A DNA stretch of 64,000 nt. Origin: Triglochin maritima. Lineage: Eukaryota > Streptophyta > Magnoliopsida > Alismatales > Juncaginaceae. Shown here piece after piece: positions 11,620 to 21,529 of the stretch. Under the pieces are notes generated by a model. The model worked only from the letters and a program-made list of their open reading frames with translations, did not search any database and was not told the origin of the DNA. The first letter of the stretch is position 1. Each line of letters starts with the position of its first letter. A program made the position numbers and the translations under genes. The stretch spans positions 18,444,501-18,508,500 of the forward strand of contig OY821770.1 in NCBI GenBank assembly GCA_963682175.1, written 5' to 3'.

Positions 11620-11860
11620 AAAACGGTCGACCGCTAAACCGTAAACGGTTCAACCGGATGTTGCACGGTCGACCGAAATGTTGCACGGTCGACCGGATGT
11701 GTCTCGATCGCTACAGGAATTTCGTCTGTTCGTTTTCGGTCGACCGAACATTGCGATGAAATAAATTATGTTGCGAACGGTCGACCGAGTTTATGAATGG
11801 TCGACCGAAACCCGGTATAAACGGTCGACCGAACCCTTAACACGGTCGACCGATTCAGAC
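11620..11860. repeat. CGGTCGACCG palindrome cluster, 5' LTR of Copia-1
   Basis: Eight or nine sites, mostly the perfect palindrome GGTCGACC with flanking C/G, spaced 15-50 bases apart, and one degenerate site GGTTCAACCGG near 11648. They lie 170-410 bases upstream of the TATA box. The 3' LTR carries the matching cluster at 19326-19537. Confidence 0.85.
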
Positions 11861-12031
11861 GGTTACTGCAGAATAAATTTAAGAATTAATTAGATCATGC
11901 ATGGAATTGCTCCATAACTGATGTAATTCATGGCTAATATTATTTGGTAGCAAATAATGGATGGTTAGATGGAAGTTTGCATGAAATCATGGGTAAGAGG
12001 TTGCACATGAATAGGTAATTTGGAGAGAACT

Positions 12032-12038
12032 TATAAAT
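12032..12038 (+). promoter_or_regulatory. LTR TATA box of Copia-1
   Basis: TATAAAT in the context ACTTATAAATACAAG, repeated in the 3' LTR at 19715-19721. It is the likely core promoter of the element. Confidence 0.65.
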
Positions 12039-12481
12039 ACAAGTTTATCTCATTACCTTCTTGTGCAAACCTCTCTCTCCATAATTACCCACGAAATTTC
12101 CTTAATTCTTGAGTTTAGTTTTAGTTTTCAGAGAGCTTCTTCTCAAGGAAACTAAAGAGGGGTTAGTAGTTAGATTCTAAACCCTATTGGAGATTGAGAG
12201 ACTAGCTCTTCTCTCTCCCATCTTGTTTAGAGTTTGGTGAATACTCGGAGGACTCCGGCACAGCGACAAGCATCCTCAACGTCTCCAGATTTTCAAGAAG
12301 TTTTAGAGAACTTCTAGGTATGAATTTCGGAGACCATGTTTGTTTTAATAAAGTTTTGAAACTAGTTATTGAAACAAACCGATGCATGCATGAAACAAAT
12401 CATAGAAAAATTGTAATTGATCCTTATTGTGCATAAAAATTTCGAAAATAAATATGTGCAATTAAACATGAAATCCTACAG

Positions 12482-12493
12482 TGGTATCAGAGC
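12482..12493 (+). other. Primer binding site of Copia-1
   Basis: TGGTATCAGAGC two bases after the 5' LTR. This is the usual plant Copia primer site, complementary to the 3' end of initiator methionine tRNA. Confidence 0.9.
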
Positions 12494-13972
12494 TTATGGT
12501 TCAATTTTCTAATGATTTGAAACTATAAACAAATTTAGTTTACCATCTAGGTTTTGAACAATTCGATTTTCCGGGTTTTCGGTGTTTAAATGTTTTGTTG
12601 GAATAATTCTTTGTAATAATTCATTTTCATGGTTTAAAACATGACATGTAATTATTAGAATTATGATTTAGACATAAGTCTAACTTGCAATAATTTCGTT
12701 TAAAGTATAAACGATTGTTTTGTAAGAGAATCAACAAAACCAAAAAACTGCGGTTCGTCTTTCCTTTTAGGAAATTGGATGGACAGCGGTTCAAAATTGT
12801 TTTTGAACTTGTGGATGGATGAAAAACCTTTTTAATGGATTTCAAAATGTTTTTCAAAGAATTGTTTGGAATTCTAGATGATTGATAAACTAGGTTGTAT
12901 AGTTTATAGCAATATTGTGTGCATGGATGCTCGAGTTGTATTTGCAGGAATTGTGAGTTTATATGTTCCAAATCGGCACCTATGAATGTTTGTAATTATT
13001 ATTATACCGGGGCTTATTTACCTGTAAAAACCAAATTCTCTCTTTCTATCTTTAGATAATTGCATTGCATTTGAGAGGTTTTACATAGGACTTGCAGTAG
13101 TCGGTTTTTTATCGAATGTGAGGAGCATGTTTATTTTCTGTAAAATCTACATCTCCGGTGCAAGAGGAAGTCACCGCTGTAGCACATCGATCGAGGATCG
13201 AAGATCAGGGATCGAGGATCAAGGATCAAATGGAACATATAAACTCACACGATATGGATTGTGTGAATGGTTTAATTTCTGTTTTTAATCTTGCTATGCA
13301 TGTGATGAATGTGTTTAATGTTAGGATATGTATGAATGATAATATGCATGATAACCTAAAATTCTGAATCACATGTTAATATATGAAATTGTCCAACAAA
13401 ATTAAGAGTAATTTTCCTTCTTATTTCATCCACTAGCAGCCATCGATCGAGGGATACTCTGCTCGCCCTTAGCGGGAGATAACTCCCTCTATCTTTGAGA
13501 ATAGTGGGAGATATAATGGTTGTCTATTGTTGTGCCACGATTAAATATATGAGGTGTGTTTCACCCTAGTGAACCCCAAGTCTGCTTAGTTGTGAATACA
13601 ATGGACAAACGTATCTCGTATCAAATGAAAATAAGTTTTCTTAACATTACCAAGAGCCCTCGCTCGGTTTTGGGAAAAGTTTTTCTTACGAGAATAGGTC
13701 ATATTCCCTCATAATTAAAACGACAAGAATCACAGGAGTTTGAAGATGCTAATGTTGCTAAAATTCAAAAAGGTTGTGATTAGAAAATGTTTTTCTTACC
13801 TTGATATTGTAATGTATTCGATAACCCTTAGCTAGCCTATATTACAATTGATGGGATCTTGGATTGTTGCATTTATGGGCAAGATTTTTTATTTGCAGCA
13901 TTTACATTTGTATGTATGTATGATAAACATATAATTGGCATTAAAATCCTGTATGATTTATTTTGTAGAAAA
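12494..13972 (+). other. Copia-1 untranslated leader
   Basis: About 1.5 kb between the primer site and the gag start. It has scattered short open frames but no recognisable protein. At 13187-13229 there is a short tandem GATCGAGGATCG-type repeat. Confidence 0.6.
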
Positions 13973-14521
13973 ATGTCGAACATCCAACCTATCGTATGAT
14001 CCATGATAGAAAAACACCCTTTAGCAAATGATGGCTCAAACTTCATAAGTTGGCAACTCAAACTCAACATCGTGTTAAAGTTTGAGAAGCTATCTCACAT
14101 TTTGGAAGGTCCAATCCCAAAATGGAATGAGAGATTAACCGATGAAGAGAAAGAGGCTAAAGCCAAGTGGGAAGACCAAGAGAACCAAGTTCACAGTCTT
14201 ATGCTAGCATCCATGGGTGACTCGCTTCAAGCGAAATACTTGGATTCAAAACCCAAGAAAACCATGGAGGCTTTGTCTAAGATGTTCATGGATAGTGCCC
14301 GAAAGGAGCGCTATAAGACCACCATTGCACTCACAAGGTGCCATATGATGGAGGGAACATCGGTATCCATGCATTTTCTCACGATGCAAGGGTACCTTGA
14401 GAAGTTGGCAAAACTCTCTTCACCAATGCCCGAGGACATTGCTGAAGATATGATTCTTGGCTCTCTAGCCCCGTCCTTTAAGGACTTTGTGATGCACTAC
14501 CACGTACGTGAAAAAGGGTGA
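13973..14521 (+). pseudogene. Copia-1 gag
   Basis: The likely start is ATG 13973, but a TGA follows after eight codons (13997). The frame then runs to 14521 with typical Copia gag sequence: NFISWQLKLNIVLKF, a charged linker, YLDSKPKKTMEALSKMF, then LGSLAPSFKDFVMHYH. One extra base in the run GAAAAAGGG near 14515 shifts the frame. The downstream frame 14518-18069 is gag tail plus pol. In intact elements gag forms the virus-like particle. Confidence 0.85.
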
Positions 14522-17500
14522 GTCTTGAGGAGCTGCACAACGCTCTCAAAACTGTTGAAGTTGACATGGGCAAGGGTAGGGACAAGCATGTCCTTGCCGT
14601 CCATGGGAGGAGCCAAAAGATTGGTAAAGGAAAGGGCAAATCTACCAAAAGTGGTTCAATCAAGAGCAAGGGAGTAGGAGGTGCTCATAAGAGTGCCTCG
14701 AGAGGGAAATCTTAGAAATCTCCATCTCCCAATACGGAGTGATTTCACTGCGGTGAAAAAGGACACATCCGGCCAAATTGCCCCAAGTACAAGGAAGACC
14801 TTGACAACGGAGTGATTGAACGTCGGCGCCCCCAAAAGGCCAAAGGTATATTTGTTATTGAAATAATATTAGCCACCTCTGTCCAGGATTGGGTAATTGA
14901 TACCGGATCTTGTGCTCACATAGTTTCTAATGTGCAACTACTCACGGATAGGAAGGAACTCGTAAAGAACGAGGTAGAATTGAAGGTCGGAAATGGTGCG
15001 AGCGTTTCTGCGGTTGCACAAGGTTCTGTGGTGCTTCAATTATGTAGTGGTTTAAATTTATGTCTAACGAATGTTTATTATGTGCCTTCGATTAGCAAGA
15101 ACATTATTTCTGTATCATGTTTAGATATGGATAATTTCAATATAAATATTTCAAATTCTTGCTTGTCTATATCGAAGAATTGTGTTTTCTATGCAAATGC
15201 ATTCATAAGGAATGGTATCTATTTTCTTGAATTGAATAATAAACAAATCTTTAATATCAATAACAAAAGACTTAAGACCACTTACGAGAAAGATACTCTT
15301 TTGTGGCACTATCGTCTTGGTCACATAAATGAAAAGCGCATCAAGAAATTGCAAGAAGCTAACCTTCTTGGTCTACTTGATTTTAAATCATTGGAGACGT
15401 GCCAACCATGTTTAATGGGAAAAATGACCAAAAAGCCTTTCAAGAAGAAAGGTCCAAGGGCGAGTGGCTTGTTGGATTTGATACATTCCGATGTATGTGG
15501 TCCAATGAGTACTAGTGCACGAGATGGTTTCAGGTACTTCATTACGTTCACGGATGATTATAGTCGTTATGGCTATGTTTATCTAATGAGAAACAAAAGT
15601 GAGTCCTTTGACAAGTTCAAAAAATTCAAGAATGAAGTAGAGAACCAACTCGACAAGAAAATCAAGTCTCTACGAATGCATCGTGGAGGTGAGTACCTAA
15701 GTGCCGAATTTGACTCATACCTAAAGGAGTTTGGTATTATACCTCAACTCACCCCTCCCAGCACAACTCAGTGGAATGGGGTATCCGAAAGGAGGAATAG
15801 GAAATTGCTCGACATGGTTCGGTCAATGATGAGTCATGTGGAATTACCTCTTTACTTTTAGAGTTATGCACTACAAACTGCGGCTTACACACTCAATAAT
15901 GTTCCATCCAAATCCATGGAGAAAACTCCTTATGAGCTATGGAGTGGTAAAACACCCAAGCTCAATTTTCTCAAGATTTGGGGTTGTGAGGCTTACGTCA
16001 AGAAATTGATGTCGACCAAACTTCAACCAAAAGCCGATAAGTGCTTCTTTATTGGTTATCCTCGTGAGACAAGATGATACTACTTTTGGCATATCACCTC
16101 CAATTGAGTGATTGTAGAGAGGGATGCCACATTTCTGGAAAGAGTAAAAAGTAGTGGGAGTAGGGTTGTGCTTGAGGAAACTCAAGATACTTTACAAGAT
16201 CATGACATGAATGATGACATTCAAGATCATGAAGGCCCAACCGAGATTCCTTTGGTTAGTGGGAGCGTGAGTGAGAGACCCTCGCAAGAAATTGTGAGAG
16301 AATCTCAATCATCCCCACCTAGTGTACGGTCAAGAGTTGAACGTGAACCCACTCCTCAAGAAATTGTGGAAGAAGTTCGAGAGACACGAGAAGAACCAAA
16401 AGAACTAAGAAGGTCAACGAGGGAAAGGAAGAAACCCGACTTGTATCTGGGACTTCATGAAATCATGGTACTTGATAGCAATGATCCCTTGACCTTCCAA
16501 GAAGCAATGGAAAAGGAAGACTCCAAACTATGGCTTAAGGCCATGGAATCCGAAATAGAATCCATGTATGATAATCAAGTGTGGAACTTGATTGACCTTC
16601 CTCAAGGGAAAATGGCCATTCAAAATAAATGGGTTTTCAAGAGGAAGATGGACATGGATGGGAACTTGACAACCTACAAAGCGAGGCTTGTAGCAAAGGG
16701 TTTCACTCAAGTTCAAGGAATTGACTATGATGAAACTTTTTCACCAGTTGCCATGTTCAAGTCTATTCGGATAATGCTCGCTATTGCTGCATTTCATGAT
16801 TATGAAATATGGCAAATGGATGTCAAAACAACGTTCCTTAATGGGAATTTGGAAGAGGATGTGTACATGGTACAACCTCAAGGTTTTGAAGATCCAAAGA
16901 ACAGTGAGAAGGTATGCAAGCTTCAAAGATCCATTTATGGATTGAAGCAAGCATCAAGGAGTTGGAACAAACGCTTTGACGAGGAAGTGAAGAAACTTCA
17001 CTTCATTCAAAGTAAGGAAGAACCTTGTATATACAAGAAGGTTAGTGGGAGCCATGTAATATTCCTAATCTTGTATGTCGATGACATATTGCTTATGGGA
17101 AATTATATTCCTTTGCTTGAGTAAACGAGAAGTTCATTGAAATCTGCATTCTCAATGAAAGATATGGGTGAGGCTCAAGACATCTTGGGAATCAAGATAT
17201 ATAGAGATAGATCCCGTAGACTCATTGGCCTCAGTCAACGTACATACATTGACAAGGTCTTGGAAATGTTCAAGATGAACAACTCCAAAAAGGGCAGTGT
17301 GCCAATGAGTATGGGTGTGCAACTCAAGAAGTCTCAACGTGCGCAATCACGTAAGGACTTAGAGTACATGAAGGATGTCCCTTATGCTTCGGCAATTGGG
17401 TCGATCATGTACGCGATGACTTGCACAAGACTTGATGTCTCGTATGCTCTAAGCGTGACAACTCGTCACCAATCCAATGCAGGTCCTGAGCATTGGTCTG

Positions 17501-18069
17501 CGGTCAAGAATATCCTGAAGTACCTTAATCGAACTAAGGATAAGATTCCTGTTTATGGAGGACAAAGGGAGTTGATGGCCGAGGGTTACTCGGATGCGAG
17601 TTTCATGAGTGATCCAGACGATAGAAGGTCGCAATCAGGATACGTCTTTCTTCTGAATGGTGGAGTTGTGAGTTGGCGTCGTTGGAAGCAAAGCACTATG
17701 ACCGACTCAACCACTGCTTCCAAAGTAATGGTTGTCGCTGAAGCGAGCAAGGAAGGAGTGTGGATCAAGAAGTTCCTTGAAGATCTTGGAGTAGTTCCCA
17801 CGAGCGAGGGACTCATTGAGCTATTTTGCGATAATAGTGCATCTATCTCGCAAATCAAGGATCCTAGATCACACCACAAAGTGAAGTACATGGATCGTAA
17901 GTACTTCGTGACACGTGACCTGATCGACGAAGGCAAAATAAATCTTTTATGGGTGGACACCAACATGAACACAACTGATCCATTCACAAAACCCTTATCC
18001 CAAGCCAAGGGCGAAATGCATTTCGAGTCCATGGGATTGAGGAACCATACAGATTGGCTTGATGATTGA
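14518..18069 (+). pseudogene. Copia-1 gag tail and pol (PR-INT-RT-RNase H) with nonsense codons
   Basis: One reading frame carries the whole polyprotein but has stops at 14713, 14740, 15859, 16075, 16105 and 17122. The stop at 14740 replaces the first Cys of the CCHC knuckle (then FHCGEKGHIRPNC). Domains in order are: protease with DTG at 14899-14907; the integrase HHCC region (WHYRLGH...CQPC) from 15304, then HSDVCGP and TDDYSRYGY; reverse transcriptase from about 16430 with KWVFKRKMD, WQMDVKTTFLNG and YVDD near 17075; RNase H with the C-terminal DPFTKPL near 17980. Premature stops make this copy inactive. Confidence 0.92.
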
Positions 18070-18140
18070 TATGTAATGGGGTTTACCCTAGTTATTATTG
18101 TTTTATACATTGAGTATATATGTGAAAGAAAACTTTAATA

Positions 18141-18153
18141 ACAAGTGGGAGAT
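18141..18153 (+). other. Polypurine tract of Copia-1
   Basis: AAGTGGGAGAT directly before the 3' LTR start TGAAGG. It is the plus-strand primer of reverse transcription. Confidence 0.8.
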
Positions 18154-20183
18154 TGAAGGGAATGTGTTCTAAAAGTTTTACTTTTAAATGTCAATTATTA
18201 TGAATTGAATGAGAAATCATTTTGTTCCTTGTTTATGTTATTCGTCTTTTAGAAGTGTTAAGGAAGAGACTCTTGGTCCTTAACCATAGAGCTCTAAAAG
18301 ATATTGGTTTACATAAAACAAAAGATATTCGCAATCATGGTAATTAACATGGGACATTAATTACCGAGTTAAGATTGTCGTGTTGGTCATAGATCATTGT
18401 AGCTCTACAAATGAGTGACAACACGGGTACACAAAAGGGGAAAATATTACTTTTGTATACTGAATAGACCTAATAGGTAAAACATTATAGAATTGTGTTT
18501 TCTGTGTCATTGATGTTTTACTGTGTCTTTGGTCCTTTGATATGAGACTTATATCCGATCACTTAAGAATTGCTTAATTAGACTAGTGTCTTGAGCTATC
18601 GATGAGAGTAGTGTAAAGGCATTGGTTGGTTAAGTATGACTTTTGTTGGAGAAGATAGTTAGTCAAAAAATTATCATTGCCCCTCTTAATTGAGTGATGA
18701 TATTAGTGGCCCCCTTGATAAAACAAAGTTATAATGTGCACAATGTGATTTGAGTTAAGTCACATATTTATAACTAGCTTTAAGAGATCAAGAAATGAAT
18801 ACTAATACAAAGATGACACAATACTACTTTGTGTGTATTCTTAATATCATGTGCCAAGGGACAGACACAAGTGGTGCACTCCATCACAAAATGGATCGGG
18901 TTTTGGTTCGAGTGGAATTAAGACATCTAACTAATTGGGAGCTATAATGTGTAGCTAGATACCGCTTATAGCTTGTGATATTAAGCTTTTAATATCACTG
19001 CCAACTTAGTTTAGATCCTCCCATAGGTCACACCACAAAACTGGGAAACAACAAAATGAGGATTTTGAGTTCATAAGGTGTGTCGGGTTTCATGTAAAAA
19101 ATATGACACATGTGGTGAACAAACAAAATCAAAATTATGTTGTGATTAAAAACATAATTAGAATCTAAATTAAATTCATATGTGATGTAAATATTATGGG
19201 GTGTAATGATTAATCATTACATAGGATAATATGTTACATAAGTTGTGAACTTACTACTAATCCCGAAATGTCAAATTTTGTAGGGGTTAAACCGAAATTT
19301 GACGAGTCTGCAGTACTGTACAAAAACGGTCGACTGCTAAACCGTAAACGGTCGACCGAAATGTTGCACGGTCGACCGGATGTGTCTAGATCGCTACAGG
19401 AATTTCGTCTGTTCGTTTTCGGTCGACCGAACATTGCGATGAAATAAATTATGTTGCGAACAGTCGACCGAGTTTATGAACGGTCGACCGAAACCCGCTC
19501 TAAACGGTCGACCGAACCCTTAACACGGTCGACCGATTCAGACAGTTACTGCAGAATAAATTTAAGAATTAATTAGATCATGCATGGAATTGGTCCATAA
19601 CTGATTTAATTCGTGGCTAAGATTATTTGGTAGCAAATAATGGATGGTTAGATGGAAGTTTGCATGAAATCATGGGCAAGAGGTTGCACATGAATAGGTA
19701 ATTTGGAGAGAACTTATAAATACAAGTTTATCTCATTACCTTATTAATTAATTCATTATCTTCTTGTGCAAACCTCTCTCTCCATAATTATCCACGAAAT
19801 TTCCTTAATTCTTGAGTTTAGTTTTAGTTTTCAGAGAGCTTCTTCTCAAGGGAACTAAAGAGGGGTTAGTAGTTAGATTCTAAACCCTATTGGAGATTGA
19901 GAGGTTAGCACTTCTCTCTCCGATCTTGTTTAGAGTTTGGTGAATACTCGGAGGCATCCGGCGCAGCGACAAGCATCCTCAACGTCTCCGGATCTTCAAG
20001 AAGTTTTAGAGAACTTCTAGGTATGAATTTCGGAGCCCATGTTTGTTTTAATAAAGTTTTGAAACTAGTTATTGAAACAAACCGATGCATGCATGAAACA
20101 AATCATAGAAAAATTGTAATTGATCCTTATTGTGCATAAAAATTTCGAAAATAAATATGTGCAATTAAACATGAAATCCTACA
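18154..20183 (+). repeat. Copia-1 3' LTR
   Basis: Near-identical copy of 10452-12480, followed by the TSD copy TTATG. It contains the second palindrome cluster (19326-19537) and TATA box (19715-19721). Confidence 0.93.
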
Positions 20184-20244
20184 TTATGGTCATCATGCGA
20201 AGAAATGTAGAGAACCCATTCCCACTCAAGCAAGTCAGACATAG
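20184..20244 (+). pseudogene. mudrA-like MULE transposase, C-terminal end
   Basis: Removing the Copia and one TSD copy joins CKRCGNY (left) to GHHAKKCREP (right) in frame. This regenerates a CX2CX4HX4C zinc knuckle, which is followed 12 codons later by the stop TAG at 20242-20244. Zinc knuckles at the C-terminus are common in MULE transposases. Confidence 0.85.
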
Positions 20245-21064
20245 TTTAGGTGAATTCTATGAAATGTAGAAGGCAAAGGACAATGTAGTAAGCAAATGTA
20301 GTTGGAGTCATTTGCATGTTTTGGTATTATGTAAAGTGCAAGTAATGTTGGTTTTCATATTGTATTTTTGGGACTTAATGATTATTCTTAAGTTAATTTG
20401 GCTGCATGTCAAGCTGCAACTTGAAGTTATTTTGGCTGCATGTCAAACTGAAACGTGAAGTTATTTTGGCTGCATTTTACTGCTAATGTTTGGCTGCCAT
20501 ATTTTGGTCAATGTGAGATGCATATTAAGGCTCAAAGTTGGCTGTATGTCAAGCTGCAATTTTAAGTTAATTTGGTTGCATTTTACTACTACTTTTTGGC
20601 TGAAATTTAGGTCAATGTGGGATGCATTTTAAGGCTCAAAGTTGTCTGCATGTCCAGCTGCAATTTGAAGTTATTTTGGCTGCATTTTACTACTAATGTT
20701 TGCCTACCATATTTTGGTCAATTTGTTATGTTATTTGTCATCTCATTTGAGATATGAACCTGCATTAGCCATGAAAATTAGGGTGCAATTCTGTCCTGCA
20801 TTACCAATGAAAATTTGCTGCATTTTACCAGTAATGTTTGACTGCAAAATGTTGATCAATTTGTTATGCATTCTGTCTGAATTTTGCTCACGTATATGAA
20901 ATATATTGGCCAGCAAACAAGCTTCATATAATTGAACTCTCCAAACAAGCAATACAAGAAGAGGTTAACGAACATCACATTGAACTTCACCAAATAAACG
21001 TTACATAAGATCATACAACAACTAAGTACCATTAAAACCAACAAAAGACTAACACCACCAACAA
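20245..21064. other. MULE interior between the two convergent genes, with minisatellite
   Basis: Non-coding space between the ends of the transposase and GRF-finger genes. The part 20399-20870 is repetitive (separate entry). The rest is AT-rich with no supported gene. Confidence 0.6.
20399..20870. repeat. Minisatellite in the MULE, ~104-base units with a ~36-base subunit
   Basis: Units built from TGGCTGCATGTCAAGCTGCAA, GAAGTTATTTTGGCTGCATTTTACT, TTTGGTCAATGTG and AAGGCTCAAAGTTG recur. CTCAAAGTTG starts at 20531 and 20635, 104 bases apart, and the first unit has a shorter 36-base duplication. A degenerate further copy continues toward 20870. Confidence 0.7.
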
Positions 21065-21516
21065 CTACGACAAGCTCTTAAACATCAAAGCCACACCAAT
21101 AACAAACAAAATTTTCACAGCCAAACCAAGCTTTTTCAACAGTACACCAACTTCGGCAAGCAGCCATTCAACTTCGTCAACCTTCTTCTCCAACCGTAAA
21201 CACAATTCTTCAAGGTTCGGATCAACTCCATTCTCGTCAACCCAAGCAAAGAATGTCCAAGGCTTCATGTTACTTTACTAATTCCAAATCATATCAATAT
21301 ATTTAGTTCACGTTACTACCAAAATCAACCAAAATTGATCAAATTAATGAACAAAACACTAACCTTGCCATAATTCGGGCACCCGTAAAACTTTTGGCCG
21401 TAGCTCCAACCCTTCTTGGAAGTTCGTATGCTCCCTCGCAGTGACAAACCACAATAGGGGACAAAAAGTTCGGTGTAGTTCGCTGCGGATTCCGAGAGGG
21501 AGTCGCCATTGGACAT
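21065..21516 (-). CDS. Small GRF-type zinc-finger-like protein encoded by the MULE (two exons)
   Basis: Proposed exons 21516-21364 and 21262-21065 give about 116 residues. The 101-base intron starts GTTAGT and ends AG. Exon 1 has CG at residues 22-23, RTSKKG, then GQKFYGCPNYG at 40-50. Exon 2 continues WTFFAWVDENG. This is the order of the GRF finger (Cys...Gly-Arg-x-Phe-x-x-Cys-Pro...Phe-Phe-x-Trp-x-Asp). Then come a leucine-rich coiled coil (LEELCLRLEKKVDEVEWLL) and a C-terminal hydrophobic segment, probably membrane-inserting. Two expected cysteines are replaced (Val-Pro-Tyr before the first CG, Trp before FF), so zinc binding may be lost. The start lies just inside the right TIR and the gene converges on mudrA. 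Confidence 0.6.
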
Positions 21517-21529
21517 GATTGAGGGGGAA

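Larger units (their letters stand above)
10452..12480 (+). repeat. Copia-1 5' LTR
   Basis: TG...CA ends, a TATA box at 12032 and a palindrome cluster at 11620-11860. Compared with the 3' LTR it has an extra copy of a ~20-base unit around ATGTTGCACGGTCGACCG and lacks a ~20-base AT-rich duplication present at 19741-19762. Confidence 0.93.
10452..20183 (+). mobile_element. Copia-1: full-length Ty1/Copia retrotransposon with two ~2.03 kb LTRs
   Basis: LTRs 10452-12480 and 18154-20183 both begin TGAAGGGAATG and end AAATCCTACA. A primer site TGGTATCAGAGC follows the 5' LTR, a purine tract AAGTGGGAGA precedes the 3' LTR, and a 5-bp TSD TTATG flanks the element. The internal order gag, protease, integrase, RT, RNase H defines Copia. 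The LTRs differ at only a few percent of sites by eye, so the insertion is relatively young, yet the polyprotein has one frameshift and several nonsense codons. Confidence 0.95.

Noticed and set aside
11620..11860. Possible CRISPR-like spaced repeats
   Set aside because: The repeated unit is a 10-base palindrome with spacing 15-50 bases inside an LTR of a plant retrotransposon; no CRISPR context.
17586..18110. 174-codon minus-strand open frame
   Set aside because: Antisense to the RNase H region of Copia-1, which has clear conserved motifs on the plus strand.
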